21,240 nucleotides of DNA from JAICIG01 sp035532215 (GTDB lineage Bacteria; Planctomycetota; Planctomycetia; Pirellulales; JAICIG01), in assembly GCA_035532215.1 (NCBI GenBank), contig DATKRK010000037.1, positions 1 to 21,240 on the forward strand, read 5' to 3'. The position numbers were made by a program, and so were the translations under genes. Of the stretch, positions 20,710 through 21,240 are shown piece by piece; position 1 is the stretch's first letter; every line of letters begins with the position of its first letter. Below the pieces are notes generated by a model. The model ran no database searches and was not told the origin of the DNA. It saw nothing but the letters and a program-made list of their open reading frames with translations.

Positions 20710-21240
20710 TCACTCGGCCAGAAATTGCACCAGCTTTTCCATCTCGAACCGACTGCCGACGTACAGCGGCGTGCGCTGGTGCAAGGCATCGGGTTCGATC
20801 TCCAGAATGCGGCGGCGGCCGTCGGTGGCGTTTCCACCCGCCTGCTCGGCCAGGAAAGCGATCGGATTGGCCTCGTAGAGCAGCCGCAGCTTTCCGTCGC
20901 GGTATCGCTCGGTAGGAGGATAGAGGAACACGCCCCCTTTGAGCATCGTGCGGTGAAAGTCGGCCACCAGCGAACCGATATAGCGCGAGGAATAAACGGC
21001 GTCCGCCTGCCCCGATCGCAGCCAATCGAGATAGCGGCGGCACGCGGCAGGGAAGCTGGCCGAGTTGGCCTCGTTGACCGAGTAGAGATTTCCGCGCGTC
21101 GGCATTTGCAGGTTGGGGTGGCTGAGCACGAAGGCGCCGATCGACAGATCGAGCGTGAAGCCGTGGACGCCAAAGCCGGTCGAATAGACCAGCATCGTCG
21201 ACGAACCGTAGAGCACGTAGCCCGCGGCCACTTGCCGGCG
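20710..21240 (-). CDS. fbp: Fructose-1,6-bisphosphatase class I, C-terminal part (cut by window edge)
   Basis: The last 176 codons of a class I FBPase, which hydrolyses fructose 1,6-bisphosphate to fructose 6-phosphate in gluconeogenesis; cytoplasmic and Mg-dependent. Diagnostic segments are AAGYVLYGSSTMLVYSTG, GVHGFTLD, YSVNEAN, SSRYIGSLVADFHRTMLKGG, and KLRLLYEANPIAFLAEQAGG with the substrate-binding lysine of this region. It ends with FEMEKLVQFLAE at a TGA. The reading frame continues without a break to base 21240 (RRQ before VAAGYVLYG), so the N-terminal half lies beyond the window. One difference from enzymes I know is YSVNEAN where YSINEGN is usual (Gly to Ala). Confidence 0.95.
   Translation of the reverse strand, partial: RRQVAAGYVLYGSSTMLVYSTGFGVHGFTLDLSIGAFVLSHPNLQMPTRGNLYSVNEANSASFPAACRRYLDWLRSGQADAVYSSRYIGSLVADFHRTMLKGGVFLYPPTERYRDGKLRLLYEANPIAFLAEQAGGNATDGRRRILEIEPDALHQRTPLYVGSRFEMEKLVQFLAE

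Noticed and set aside
20325..21173. Upstream in-frame extension of the cytochrome-like gene, running through the gap and over fbp
   Set aside because: It overlaps a recognisable FBPase frame, and the signal peptide with a ribosome site at 20324 marks the start. A stretch near 20600-20690 looks mildly coding (VFDPNVFVGAGAGNGI), but no start or homology supports it.
1..21240. tRNA, rRNA or CRISPR array
   Set aside because: I saw no TTCGA-type T-arm in a cloverleaf context, no rRNA-like block and no regularly spaced direct repeats. A small structured RNA could still be missed by eye.

Overview
The window looks like chromosomal DNA of a planctomycete (Planctomycetota, probably Pirellulales-like). 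This rests on high GC and planctomycete protein habits: an LEERRLLTA-type N-terminal motif ahead of a mosaic secreted protein, an NPYAAP start on a small membrane protein, a Tat-exported Gfo/Idh/MocA oxidoreductase, EF-hands fused to an export adaptor, and a WWYW...WVYW fragment. Several short palindromic repeats between genes are also of kinds I associate with this phylum. No database search was possible, so the taxonomic call is inference.

Layout. Positions 1-53 (-) hold the first 17 codons of a gene leaving the window, possibly a transposase-like protein. 119-3100 (-) is a large secreted amidohydrolase with two tandem amidohydrolase halves, only the second having metal ligands. It diverges from a 73-residue Cys-containing protein (3260-3481, +), whose stop codon overlaps that of the convergent cyclophilin / SdrD-B / DUF4214 mosaic protein (3478-5694, -). 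After a 0.5 kb structured gap comes pyruvate carboxylase (6232-9675, -). Divergent from it is a (+) cluster: a CxxC/CxxH membrane protein and a two-gene toxin-antitoxin module ending in a PIN-domain VapC-like toxin (9989-11194).

Then three (-) genes: leucyl aminopeptidase PepA (11428-12900), a HEAT-repeat protein (13080-13829) and a Tat-signal Gfo/Idh/MocA oxidoreductase (14005-15375). Next is a (+) export pair: an HlyD/MacA-like adaptor with a Gly-rich, EF-hand C-terminus (15751-17658) and a MacB/LolC-like permease (17769-19100) with no ATPase gene nearby. A 93-residue SHOCT-like protein follows (19286-19567). The right end carries a remnant of a Trp/Tyr-rich protein (19623-19790, -), a cytochrome c'/c556-like protein (19890-20324, -) and the C-terminal half of class I fructose-1,6-bisphosphatase (20710-21240, -, cut by the edge).

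Pyruvate carboxylase and fructose-1,6-bisphosphatase are both gluconeogenic but lie 10 kb apart with unrelated genes between, so no operon is implied. The most unusual layer of the window is between the genes. At least five unrelated palindromic elements occupy the gaps, and one of them appears to supply the pepA stop codon. I found no rRNA, tRNA or CRISPR array, no complete insertion sequence, and no convincing new multi-gene system.
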